7,376 nt of DNA from Oscillospiraceae bacterium (GCA_021205585.1 JAJPXI010000119.1:1-7376), one strand, 5' to 3'. Shown: positions 1-6,058, counted from the first letter of the stretch. Notes: generated by a model from the letters alone, not told the origin. Numbers and translations are program-made.

Positions 1-47
1 CGCAAAATTTCTCGCCATCCGCTCTTGCCGATTTAATCAGTCCTTCC

Positions 48-473
48 TTAATTCGTACTTTTGGCCATGAGCTCCATAAACTCGCGCGGAGCAATGACAG
101 GAATAACGGAACGAGTGAAGTCCCTCATGTTTCTGGTGACGATATACTCCACGCCGTTTCGGTATGCAGTCTCTGTAAGGATTGCATCCTCAAAATCGGA
201 TACAGGGGATGTGAGTGCGTTCCTGCAATCCAAAGCTGTTGTGTCAAGAATTCCGAAAGACATGAACAGCTTTTTCAGGAGTTTTCTGGTCTCTTCATCG
301 CTGTGCAGGCTGCGGTGCATGATGTAGTAAATATCAGCCACAGACTTGGCAGGGATAAAGCCGGCCACTTCGTCTTTGGCGACTGCGAGGCAAATCGCCT
401 GTGCGTCTTTTGCAAACGGCTCACGCTGCTGCAGCGCATCAATGATGACGCAGGGATCGACGATGATGTTCAT
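48..473 (-). CDS. PIN-domain (VapC-like) toxin of a type II toxin-antitoxin pair
   Basis: This 141-residue protein has the layout of a small PIN-domain ribonuclease, the toxin of VapBC-type modules, which cleaves RNA in the cytoplasm when its antitoxin is lost. Visible features are an N-terminal beta strand ending in Asp6, an acidic position at Asp47 in SVADIYYI, the SDFEDA block (Asp93, Glu95, Asp96) and the C-terminal YIVTRNMRDF block (Asn115, Asp118). These match the PIN_3-type pattern of metal-binding acidic residues. One oddity is Asp6-Pro-Cys where most relatives have Asp-Thr-Asn/Cys. The ATG overlaps the antitoxin stop codon as ATGA, so the two are almost certainly translationally coupled. 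GC is about 50% in a hand count of three 60-base lines, below the neighbouring genes, which suggests acquisition. The fold and pairing are clear; RNA target and activity are not visible. Confidence 0.88.
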   Translation of the reverse strand: MNIIVDPCVIIDALQQREPFAKDAQAICLAVAKDEVAGFIPAKSVADIYYIMHRSLHSDEETRKLLKKLFMSFGILDTTALDCRNALTSPVSDFEDAILTETAYRNGVEYIVTRNMRDFTRSVIPVIAPREFMELMAKSTN

Positions 474-685
474 ATTTTACCGAGCCTCTCTTCCCTTGCT
501 TCCTCCGGCGTAATGTCCGCCGGGATGCATCCGAAGAGAGATTTCATGGCCCCAACTTTGTCCTGATTATTGCTGACGAGCTTGACGGATACCTTTCCGT
601 TTCGGGAGATGTGGATTTCCTCTGTTTCCGCAAGCGCCAGGTACTTTCCAAGGTTTAACTTGAATTCCGTTGCTGTAACAGTCAT
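470..685 (-). CDS. Phd/YefM-family antitoxin
   Basis: A 71-residue antitoxin that should bind and neutralise the PIN-domain toxin encoded directly downstream and repress its own promoter. The N-terminal half (MTVTATEFKLNLGKYLALAE, then IHISRNGKVSVKLV at about residues 24-37) is the Phd/YefM DNA-binding fold, in which a conserved short helix is followed by strands. The charged C-terminal tail (about residues 40-71, ending EEAREERLGKI) is the expected toxin-wrapping segment. The frame stays open upstream to position 733, but I choose the ATG at 685 because AAGGAGG lies nine bases before it and the family N-terminus begins there. The longer version would also begin upstream of the predicted promoter's transcription start. 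The stop overlaps the toxin start by four bases. Confidence 0.9.
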   Translation of the reverse strand: MTVTATEFKLNLGKYLALAETEEIHISRNGKVSVKLVSNNQDKVGAMKSLFGCIPADITPEEAREERLGKI

Positions 686-694
686 GTGAACGCG

Positions 695-701
695 CCTCCT
701 T
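695..701 (-). promoter_or_regulatory. Ribosome binding site of the antitoxin
   Basis: AAGGAGG on the minus strand, nine bases upstream of the ATG at 685. It is a perfect Shine-Dalgarno match and decides the antitoxin start in favour of 685 over the in-frame start at 733. Confidence 0.85.
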
Positions 702-717
702 ACAGGTTTCTGGTCAT

Positions 718-746
718 ATTTTACCCAAATCAAACGAAGCTGTCAA
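718..746 (-). promoter_or_regulatory. Sigma-A-type promoter of the toxin-antitoxin operon
   Basis: On the minus strand a perfect -35 TTGACA (746-741) is followed after exactly 17 bases by -10 TAAAAT (723-718), five of six matches to consensus. Transcription would start near 711, giving a leader of about 25 bases before the antitoxin ATG. Family members of this type normally autorepress by antitoxin binding at the promoter. I see no obvious long inverted repeat overlapping the -10, so the operator is not identified. Confidence 0.82.
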
Positions 747-1133
747 GCAAAACGAACGATTTCAGGCGCAAATTTTGTGCGAACAGGAAGGAGAGGAGGT
801 GGTGAATTCAGGCGTTTGATGGTCACAGCTTTCTGTTCGGAATTTTCAGGCCGGTAATAAAAAGAAGTAACCGCATTAGCTTGGACGGCCTGCGGTTACT
901 TCTGTAACTGTGGTCGAGGGCTAACCGTTTGCTCGGCAGCGCCTCTTTCTTTGAATCGTATAACCTGCGGGAACGGAAATGCCAACAGGGAATTTGTGAA
1001 ATTTACGGAAATCAATTTTCCGCTGTGCCGTCTGGCGCTGGCATATTGAGCGGCGCGCCGCGTCCTGCCGCCGGAAAGGGCCGGGCGCCTTCCCGTTCTG
1101 TCTGTGTATAAAGCAGGGAGAAATCACCATACT
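747..1133. other. Gene-free interval between the toxin-antitoxin promoter and the DUF421 gene
   Basis: No convincing gene lies here. It holds the minus-strand terminator hairpin at 859-903, a purine-rich stretch at 785-802 that resembles a ribosome binding site (GGAGAGGAGGTGG) with only very short reading frames after it, a small inverted repeat (CGGAAA/TTTCCG, 1006-1022) and a TATAAA box at 1107-1112 that could be the -10 of the DUF421 operon, although no good -35 sits 17 bases before it. The short open frames on both strands encode arginine- and proline-rich, low-information peptides with no recognisable family. Confidence 0.6.
859..903 (-). terminator. Orphan rho-independent terminator pointing toward the toxin-antitoxin operon
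   Basis: A perfect 13-base inverted repeat (AGAAGTAACCGCA at 863-875, its complement at 891-903) surrounds a 15-base loop. On the minus strand the stem is followed by TTTTTATTA, the classic terminator shape; on the plus strand no T-run follows. No minus-strand gene precedes it within the window: the next gene to the right is on the plus strand. It may be the remains of a lost gene or mobile element, or an insulator stopping antisense transcription before the toxin-antitoxin promoter. Confidence 0.72.
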
Positions 1134-1856
1134 ATGGAGAGAACGCTTCCATTTTTGAAAACATGGGGGAATCCGCTCATGGTCATCGCCGTTGTGCGCA
1201 CTGTGATTTTATATCTGCTGATTGTGTTCGGCATACGCCTGCTGGGAAAGCATCAGGTGGGGGAGCTGGAGCCGGCGGAGTTTGTCCTGGCCCTGATTAT
1301 CGCGGACATCGCCTCGGTTCCCATGCAGGACTACGGGATTCCCCTGCTGATGGGCGTTATTCCCATCATCACCCTGCTGTGCCTGTCCATGATTTTGTCC
1401 ATGCTGAGCATGAAAAGCCTGCGGCTGCGGGCGCTGCTGACTGGGGTGCCCAGCATTTTAATCCGCAACGGCGAGATGGATCAGCGGGAAATGCGGCGCA
1501 CCCGCATGACGGTGGATGAAATCCTGGAGGAGCTGCGTTTGCAGGGGTACACCGACCTGGCCGACGTGCGCTACGCCATTTTGGAGACCAACGGCCAGCT
1601 TTCCGTCCTGCCCTACGCCAAACGCAAGCCCCCGGCGGCGGAGGATTTGGACGTGGAGGTTTCCGAGGGCGGCCTGCCCGTGGTTCTGATTAACAACGGC
1701 CGGCTATTGAGCCACAATTTGAAAAAGCGGGGGCTGAACGACGTCTGGCTGAAAAAGCGCCTGGACGAGCACAAGCTCCACAGCGTCAGGGAGGTCTACC
1801 TGCTGACCGTGGACGAGCAAAACCAGGTTTGCCTCGTTCCAAAGGAGGCGGACTGA
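1134..1856 (+). CDS. DUF421 / YetF-like integral membrane protein
   Basis: A 240-residue membrane protein of the DUF421 family (Bacillus YetF/YdfS-like), whose biochemical role is not established. Three hydrophobic segments (about residues 16-34, 49-66 and 72-91) are followed by a soluble domain. Family landmarks are RLLGKHQVGELEPAEFV (35-51), IADIASVPMQD (56-66) and RYAILETNGQLSVLP (146-160). The start is uncertain. ATG 1134 has GGAG 13 bases upstream. ATG 1179 has GGGGGA eight bases upstream and gives the N-terminus most like relatives. GTG 1104 has no ribosome binding site and lies upstream of a possible -10 box. The stop overlaps the next gene's start by one base (TGATG), so this is a coupled two-gene operon. 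Confidence 0.9.
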   Translation: MERTLPFLKTWGNPLMVIAVVRTVILYLLIVFGIRLLGKHQVGELEPAEFVLALIIADIASVPMQDYGIPLLMGVIPIITLLCLSMILSMLSMKSLRLRALLTGVPSILIRNGEMDQREMRRTRMTVDEILEELRLQGYTDLADVRYAILETNGQLSVLPYAKRKPPAAEDLDVEVSEGGLPVVLINNGRLLSHNLKKRGLNDVWLKKRLDEHKLHSVREVYLLTVDEQNQVCLVPKEAD

Positions 1857-2239
1857 TGCGCCGGCTCTGGGTTTCCTGCGTCATTCTGGCCGTCCTGTTC
1901 AGCCTCACCCTGCTGAACACCCGTTACCTCAAAAACTGCACCGGCCAGTGGATTGCCCTGCTGGAAGAGGCGCAGGAGCTGGTGGAGGCGGGGGACTGGG
2001 AGGCGGCCTATGCGCGCACCCGGATGGCCTGTGAGCAGTGGGAGAGCCGGGACGTCTATCTGCATATGGTGCTGCAGCACGAGGACGTGGATGAAATTTT
2101 ACTGAGCTTCCAGCAGGTTTTGCAGCTTCTGGAGCACCGGGAGGACGGCGGGGAGTACTTCGCCTCCAACGCCAGCCTGATGGCCAGCATCGGCCTGCTG
2201 TACGAGACGGAGCAGCTGAATTTGAAAAACCTGATGTAG
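1856..2239 (+). CDS. DUF4363 family protein, membrane-anchored
   Basis: A 127-residue protein resembling DUF4363 members, which in clostridia are commonly found just after a DUF421 gene; function unknown. An N-terminal hydrophobic segment (about residues 4-21) could be an uncleaved anchor or signal. The rest reads as alpha-helical, with many Glu, Gln and Leu residues (LLEEAQELVEAGDWEAAYARTRMACEQWE-type packing), and probably lies outside the membrane. ATG 1856 is chosen because AAAGGAGG (1841-1848) precedes it by seven bases and it overlaps the DUF421 stop as TGATG; an in-frame TTG at 1829 would add nine unlikely residues. The protein presumably partners the DUF421 protein, but that rests on gene order alone. 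Confidence 0.85.
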   Translation: MRRLWVSCVILAVLFSLTLLNTRYLKNCTGQWIALLEEAQELVEAGDWEAAYARTRMACEQWESRDVYLHMVLQHEDVDEILLSFQQVLQLLEHREDGGEYFASNASLMASIGLLYETEQLNLKNLM

Positions 2240-2268
2240 CGTTCGGTCAGTCCTTCCCTAATTGTGAA

Positions 2269-2320
2269 AACCGCCTCCGGGACATTGCTTTTCCGCAATG
2301 TTCCGAAGGCGGTTCTTTTT
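2269..2320 (+). terminator. Rho-independent terminator of the DUF421-DUF4363 operon
   Basis: A 20-base-pair stem (2269-2288 with 2295-2314) containing one C-A mismatch and one G-T wobble closes a six-base loop and is followed by CTTTTTC. It begins 29 bases after the DUF4363 stop. On the minus strand the stem is followed by only a short T-run, so it may also weakly terminate the convergent murE transcript, whose gene ends at 2340. Confidence 0.9.
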
Positions 2321-2339
2321 CAGACCCTGGGCGGGCTTT

Positions 2340-3812
2340 TTATTCCTTCCCCAATTTCTGCGCCGCGTACTCCCGGATAATCTGCTCTTCGGAGAAGGGG
2401 TATTTGACCCCCTGGATCTCCTGGTACTCCTCGTGGCCTTTGCCGAAAAGGACGACCATGTCCTCCGGCTGGCAGTGGTCCATCACATAGTGGATGGCCT
2501 CTTTCCGATCCACGATGATGGTGTACTTCCCCCCGTGAACCGACAGACCCTCCACAATCTGCTGGCAGATCAGCGCCGGATCCTCCCGCCTGGGGTTGTC
2601 GGAGGTCAGCACGGAGAAATCGGCGTATTTCCCGGCGGCCAGGCCCATATCGTACCGGCGCTGCTTGGCCCGGTTGCCCCCGCTGCCAAACACCGCAATC
2701 AGCCGCTTGGGGTGGTAGCCCTTGAGCATGGTCAGCAGGCTCTCCACGCTCAGGGCGTTGTGCGCGTAGTCGATGATGAAGGTGGCGATCTCCCCCGCCT
2801 CCGGGATGAGCTGGGCGCGGCCCTTGACCGTGGTCTCCCTGAGAGCCTGCCGAACCCGGTCGAACCCTGCCCCCTCTGCCCAGCCGATGGCCATGGCCAC
2901 CAGGGCGTTGTGGACGTTGAACTCCCCCGGCATACTCAGCAGCAGTTCCCCCTGGTACAGCCCCTCGGCCCGGAAGGAGGAGCCGAGAAAGCCGGGCTTC
3001 CAGATGTTTACGATGTCGGAGGCCCGCAGATCTGCCGGCTGGGAGGCCGACACGGTGATGGGGTTTTCCGCGCCGGCGGTGACGTACTGCCAGTGCTCCC
3101 CGTCCAGGTTGACCACCGTGCGCCTGACCTGGCGGAACATCTCCCGCTTGCAGTCCCGGTACTCCTGAAAATCCTTGTGCTCAATGGGGCTGATGTGATC
3201 CGGGGACAGGTTGAGAAAGGCCCCGTAGTCAAAGCGGATGCCCGCCGTGCGCTTGAGCTTGACCGCCTGGGAGGACACCTCCATCACCACATGGGTACAC
3301 CCCGCCCGAACCATCCGGGCCAGCAGCTGATGCAGCTCGTAGGCCTCCGGGGTGGTGTTGCTGGTGACGATTTTCTCCTGGCCGATAAAGGCTCCCACCG
3401 TCCCGATCATGCCCACCCGGTGGCCGGCCTGCTCCAAGATTTTCTTGGTCATAAAGGCGGTGGTGGTCTTGCCCTTGGTGCCCGTCAGGCCGATCATGGT
3501 CATCTTCTCCGCCGGGTGGCCAAACCAGGCGGCGGCCAGCTGGGCCATGGCCAGGCGGGAATCCTCCACCAGGATATAAGTCCCGTCCTCCGCCAACTCC
3601 TGGGGCAGCCGCTGCACCACAAAGGCCCGCGCCCCCCGGCGGCAGGCGTCGGGCAGAAAGTCGTGCCCGTCGGCGGCGTAGCCCTGAATGCACACGAACA
3701 GCGCCCCCGGCCCCGCCTGGTCGGAGCGCTGCGTTAGGGCGGAAATCTCCCCTTCGGCGCTGCCGATAATCTGTAATGTATCCACCTGCTCCAGCAAGTC
3801 TGTCAGTTTCAT
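2340..3812 (-). CDS. murE: MurE, UDP-MurNAc-L-Ala-D-Glu:meso-diaminopimelate ligase
   Basis: This cytoplasmic Mur ligase adds the third stem-peptide residue to the peptidoglycan precursor using ATP. Its 490 residues cover all three Mur domains: the UDP-substrate domain (about 20-100), the ATPase domain with P-loop GTKGKTTT (111-118), TTP (153-155), EVSSQA (178-183) and the probable carbamylated Lys222, and the C-terminal domain with DNPRREDP (405-412) and GKGHEEYQ (458-465). The DNPR motif is the family's marker for meso-diaminopimelate rather than lysine. The segment DYAHNALSVESLL (348-360) departs from the common DYAHTPD form, suggesting a clostridial subfamily or second copy. No other wall-synthesis (dcw) gene is adjacent. 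GGGGAGG lies seven bases before the ATG. It could be co-transcribed with the permease upstream or use its own weak promoter. Confidence 0.96.
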   Translation of the reverse strand: MKLTDLLEQVDTLQIIGSAEGEISALTQRSDQAGPGALFVCIQGYAADGHDFLPDACRRGARAFVVQRLPQELAEDGTYILVEDSRLAMAQLAAAWFGHPAEKMTMIGLTGTKGKTTTAFMTKKILEQAGHRVGMIGTVGAFIGQEKIVTSNTTPEAYELHQLLARMVRAGCTHVVMEVSSQAVKLKRTAGIRFDYGAFLNLSPDHISPIEHKDFQEYRDCKREMFRQVRRTVVNLDGEHWQYVTAGAENPITVSASQPADLRASDIVNIWKPGFLGSSFRAEGLYQGELLLSMPGEFNVHNALVAMAIGWAEGAGFDRVRQALRETTVKGRAQLIPEAGEIATFIIDYAHNALSVESLLTMLKGYHPKRLIAVFGSGGNRAKQRRYDMGLAAGKYADFSVLTSDNPRREDPALICQQIVEGLSVHGGKYTIIVDRKEAIHYVMDHCQPEDMVVLFGKGHEEYQEIQGVKYPFSEEQIIREYAAQKLGKE

Positions 3813-3834
3813 AGTCTTTCCTCCCCTATCAAAC

Positions 3835-3850
3835 CTACATATGTAGTATA
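3835..3850 (-). promoter_or_regulatory. Possible murE promoter -10 with overlapping palindrome
   Basis: Upstream of murE the minus strand carries TATACT (3850-3845), five of six matches to a -10 box, but no good -35 at the right distance. A perfect 12-base palindrome CTACATATGTAG (3835-3846) overlaps the end of this box and would cover the transcription start, the position of a repressor operator. Palindromes of this length are expected once or twice by chance in a window this size, so the call rests on position only. Confidence 0.35.
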
Positions 3851-3878
3851 CACCATAAGGTATCGGTTATAATCATTT

Positions 3879-4805
3879 CTATTCCAACCCCGCGATGGTG
3901 CGGGCCAGCACCGCGAACACGGGGAGGGTCAGCAGGCTGAGCAGGGTGGACAGGGTGACCATCTGGGCCGCTGTGGACTCGTCCCGGTGGAATCGCTGGG
4001 AAAACATGGACGTCATCCCCGCCGTGGGGCAGGCGGCCAGCACCACCACCGCGCAGTAGGCCAGGGGGGACAGGTTCAGGGGCAGCAGCAGCACGCAGGT
4101 CAGGGCGGGGGCCAGAATCAGCTTCAGCGCGGCGCACAGGTACAGCTTGGGCTTTTTAATCAGGCTCCCAATGTCCGCTCTGGACATCTGGCCGCCGATG
4201 ATGAACATGGCCAGGGGCGTGTTCAAGTCGGCCATAAAGTCCATTGCGTTGTACACCGGGGAGGGGATCTCAAACCCCACAGCGAAAAACAAAACTCCTA
4301 TGATAATACTGATAATTCCAGGGTTGAGCACGGCGCTTTTCACGCTCAGCTTTCCCCCCATGGTCAGCACCCCGTGGGTCCACTGAAACAGGGAGAACAC
4401 CAGCATGGACAGCACGCCGAACAGCAGCGCGTCCTCCCCCAGCACCCCGGCCAGCAGGGGCAGGCCCATAAAGCTGTTGTTGGCGTAAATAATACCGAAG
4501 CGGTGAACCACCCGGGTGTCCTCCGGCTCCTTGCGGAACAGCAGGAAGGACAGGGGAATCATCACAATGTAGGTCAGGGCCATCCCCAGCATGGCCAGCA
4601 GCATGGTGCGCACCACCTGAAAGCTGGCATCCAGCTGCAAATTGGTGATGATGATGCACGGGCCGACCACATACAAAATCAGCTGGGTCATCTGCCCGCT
4701 GGCCTCTTCGGTGAACCAGCGCAGCTTCCCGAAGGCAAAGCCCACGCCCATCATCAAAAACAGCGTCAGCACCTGGCCCACCACAATCAGTAAATCCGAA
4801 AGCAA
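3879..4805 (-). CDS. AEC-family (auxin efflux carrier-like) permease
   Basis: A 308-residue integral membrane protein of the AEC family, secondary carriers that in bacteria move small organic acids such as malate; the substrate here cannot be read from sequence. The hydrophobicity fits the usual ten-helix layout in two halves, with the family landmarks NNSFMGLPLL (109-118), NTPLAMFIIGGQMS (205-218) and CPTAGMTSMFSQRF (269-282). Length is typical. The start is a TTG at 4805 with GAAGGGA seven bases upstream. An in-frame stop lies a few codons further upstream and the first helix begins almost at once, so no ATG start fits without losing part of helix one. The gene has its own promoter and lies 66 bases before murE on the same strand, so read-through into murE is plausible. 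Confidence 0.93.
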   Translation of the reverse strand: MLSDLLIVVGQVLTLFLMMGVGFAFGKLRWFTEEASGQMTQLILYVVGPCIIITNLQLDASFQVVRTMLLAMLGMALTYIVMIPLSFLLFRKEPEDTRVVHRFGIIYANNSFMGLPLLAGVLGEDALLFGVLSMLVFSLFQWTHGVLTMGGKLSVKSAVLNPGIISIIIGVLFFAVGFEIPSPVYNAMDFMADLNTPLAMFIIGGQMSRADIGSLIKKPKLYLCAALKLILAPALTCVLLLPLNLSPLAYCAVVVLAACPTAGMTSMFSQRFHRDESTAAQMVTLSTLLSLLTLPVFAVLARTIAGLE

Positions 4806-4812
4806 TTCCGTA

Positions 4813-4819
4813 TCCCTTC
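4813..4819 (-). promoter_or_regulatory. Ribosome binding site supporting the TTG start of the AEC permease
   Basis: GAAGGGA on the minus strand, seven bases before the TTG at 4805. It is moderate rather than perfect, but it is the only plausible site near the 5' end of the frame and so supports the rare start codon. Confidence 0.55.
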
Positions 4820-4843
4820 TTCAATCCTCGTTTCACAGGGGAT

Positions 4844-4872
4844 ATTATAATCGACCGGGCGGAAAAAGTAAA
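4844..4872 (-). promoter_or_regulatory. Sigma-A-type promoter of the AEC permease
   Basis: On the minus strand TTTACT (4872-4867, four of six matches) is followed after exactly 17 bases by a perfect TATAAT (4849-4844). Transcription would begin near 4837, leaving a leader of roughly 30 bases before the TTG. The -35 box is part of the T-rich tract that ends the galE terminator, so the two signals share bases. Confidence 0.78.
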
Positions 4873-4912
4873 GACGGGCGCGCCGCAGTTTTTCATCCTG
4901 CGGCGCGCCCGT
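4863..4912 (-). terminator. Rho-independent terminator after galE
   Basis: A perfect 15-base GC-rich stem (4874-4888 with 4898-4912) and nine-base loop, followed on the minus strand by the broken T-rich tract CTTTACTTTTTCC. It starts about 70 bases after the galE stop and should end the nucleotidyltransferase-galE transcript. The plus strand has no T-run after the stem. Confidence 0.82.
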
Positions 4913-4983
4913 TGGAGGAATCCATGGGAAGTTCGATTTTATTTTCTCTGTCTTTCATTTTGGGCGGCTGTGAAAAACAAACG

Positions 4984-6000
4984 TCAGCCGTCGTACCCCT
5001 GGGGGTTTTTGCTCTGCCAGCGGAAGCTGTCCCGGCACATGTCCTCCAGGGTATGCTGGGCCGTCCAGCCCAGGATTTCAGCGCTCTTGGAAGGGTCGGC
5101 GTAGACCTCCGGCAAATCCCCCGCCCGGCGGGGGGCGATCTGGTAGGGAATCTCAATGTGGTTGGCCGTCTCAAAGGCCTTCACCATGTCCAGCACGCTG
5201 TATCCCACGCCGGTGCCCAGGTTAAAGGCCTCAGTTCCCTTGTGGCTCATCAGATAGTCGATGGCCGCCACATGGCCACGGGCCAGATCCACCACATGGA
5301 TGTAGTCCCGTACGCCGGTGCCATCGGGGGTGGGGTAGTCGTCGCCGAACACGGACAGGCGCTCCCGCCGCCCGATGGCCACCTGGGAGATGTAGGGCAT
5401 CAGGTTGTTAGGGATGCCCCTGGGATCCTCGCCGATGTCGCCGCTCTCGTGGGCCCCCACCGGGTTGAAGTAGCGCAGCAGCACCACGCTCCACCGGGGG
5501 TCGGCCTGGGCCATGGAGCGCAAAATCTGCTCCCCCATGTACTTGGTCCAGCCGTAGGGGTTGGAGCAGTCCCCCACCCTGGACTGCTCGGTCAGGGGCA
5601 GTTGGTTGTCCGGGGAGTAGACGGTGGCCGAGGAGGAGAAGATGATGTTCCGGCAGCCGAAGCGATCCATCACCCGGCACAGGTTGATGGTGGCGTTCAG
5701 GTTGTTGTCGTAGTAGAGCAGGGGCTTTTCCACGCTCTCCCCCACGGCCTTCAGCCCGGCGAAGTGGATAACGCAGTCAAAGGTGTGGATGCGGAACACG
5801 GCGGCCAGCGCCTCCACATCCCGCACGTCCAACTGGTAAAACAGGGGGGACTTCCCGGTGATGGCGGCCACCCGCTCCCTGGCCTGGGCCTTGGAGTTGC
5901 ACAGGTTGTCCACAATGACCACGTCCATGCCCCGCTCCAGCAGCTCCACGCAGGTGTGGCTGCCGATGTAGCCCATGCCGCCTGTGACTAAAACCTTCAT
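4984..6000 (-). CDS. galE: UDP-glucose 4-epimerase
   Basis: GalE interconverts UDP-glucose and UDP-galactose (Leloir pathway and surface-glycan supply) in the cytoplasm with tightly bound NAD. All 338 residues align to the classical short-chain dehydrogenase-type epimerase: the NAD-binding GGMGYIG (7-13), Asp31 at the end of the second strand, HFAGLKAVGESV (79-90), catalytic Ser124 in SSSAT, YGWTK with Tyr149 and Lys153, RYFNPVGAHESG (176-187), the IGEDPRGIPNNLMPYI block (189-204) and GTGVRDYIHVVDLA (227-240). The ATG has GGAG nine bases upstream. It follows the nucleotidyltransferase by 58 AT-rich bases with no clear promoter, so co-transcription is likely. No galK or galT is adjacent, which points to sugar-nucleotide supply more than galactose catabolism. 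Confidence 0.97.
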   Translation of the reverse strand: MKVLVTGGMGYIGSHTCVELLERGMDVVIVDNLCNSKAQARERVAAITGKSPLFYQLDVRDVEALAAVFRIHTFDCVIHFAGLKAVGESVEKPLLYYDNNLNATINLCRVMDRFGCRNIIFSSSATVYSPDNQLPLTEQSRVGDCSNPYGWTKYMGEQILRSMAQADPRWSVVLLRYFNPVGAHESGDIGEDPRGIPNNLMPYISQVAIGRRERLSVFGDDYPTPDGTGVRDYIHVVDLARGHVAAIDYLMSHKGTEAFNLGTGVGYSVLDMVKAFETANHIEIPYQIAPRRAGDLPEVYADPSKSAEILGWTAQHTLEDMCRDSFRWQSKNPQGYDG

Positions 6001-6058
6001 AACAAAAAACTCCTTTTTAATATATATTATGTAAATTCAAGCGCCCACCGGGCGGTTG

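Noticed and set aside
1..18. ATG at 18 on the minus strand as the start of a gene beyond the left edge
   Set aside because: Only six codons are visible and the bases upstream do not form a good ribosome binding site at a proper distance.
819..860. Twelve-codon plus-strand frame after a strong purine-rich tract, just before the hairpin (possible leader peptide)
   Set aside because: The ribosome-binding-like tract is 18 bases away, too far, the codons show no run of a regulatory amino acid, and the hairpin terminates on the opposite strand.
1051..1060. Ten-base palindrome CGGCGCGCCG
   Set aside because: Short GC-only palindromes are common in GC-rich DNA and nothing around it suggests an operator.
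921..1130. 69-codon minus-strand frame in the gene-free interval
   Set aside because: No ribosome binding site of note, Arg-rich composition and no recognisable family. It could be the gene served by the orphan terminator, but nothing in the sequence supports coding.
1104..1133. GTG at 1104 as the DUF421 start
   Set aside because: No ribosome binding site precedes it, and it overlaps a TATAAA box that may be the promoter; ATG 1134 or 1179 is more likely.
2298..3737. Long plus-strand open frame (479 codons) opposite murE
   Set aside because: It lies antisense to a fully recognisable murE, has Gly/His/Pro/Leu-rich low-information sequence and no family features. It is a by-product of high-GC codon use in the real gene.
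4893..4958. 21-codon minus-strand frame (starting MKDRENKIELP) after galE
   Set aside because: Its 3' half is the galE terminator stem, and no good ribosome binding site precedes it; more likely untranslated tail.
4642..5991. Long plus-strand open frame opposite galE and part of the permease gene
   Set aside because: It is antisense to two clear genes and reads as Val/Gly/His/Gln-rich sequence without motifs; a shadow frame. The same reasoning removes the 268-codon plus-strand frame at 3987-4793.
6042..6054. Small hairpin CGCCC-acc-GGGCG between the nucleotidyltransferase and galE
   Set aside because: Only five pairs with a three-base loop and no T-run on the minus strand, so not a convincing terminator; co-transcription remains likely.
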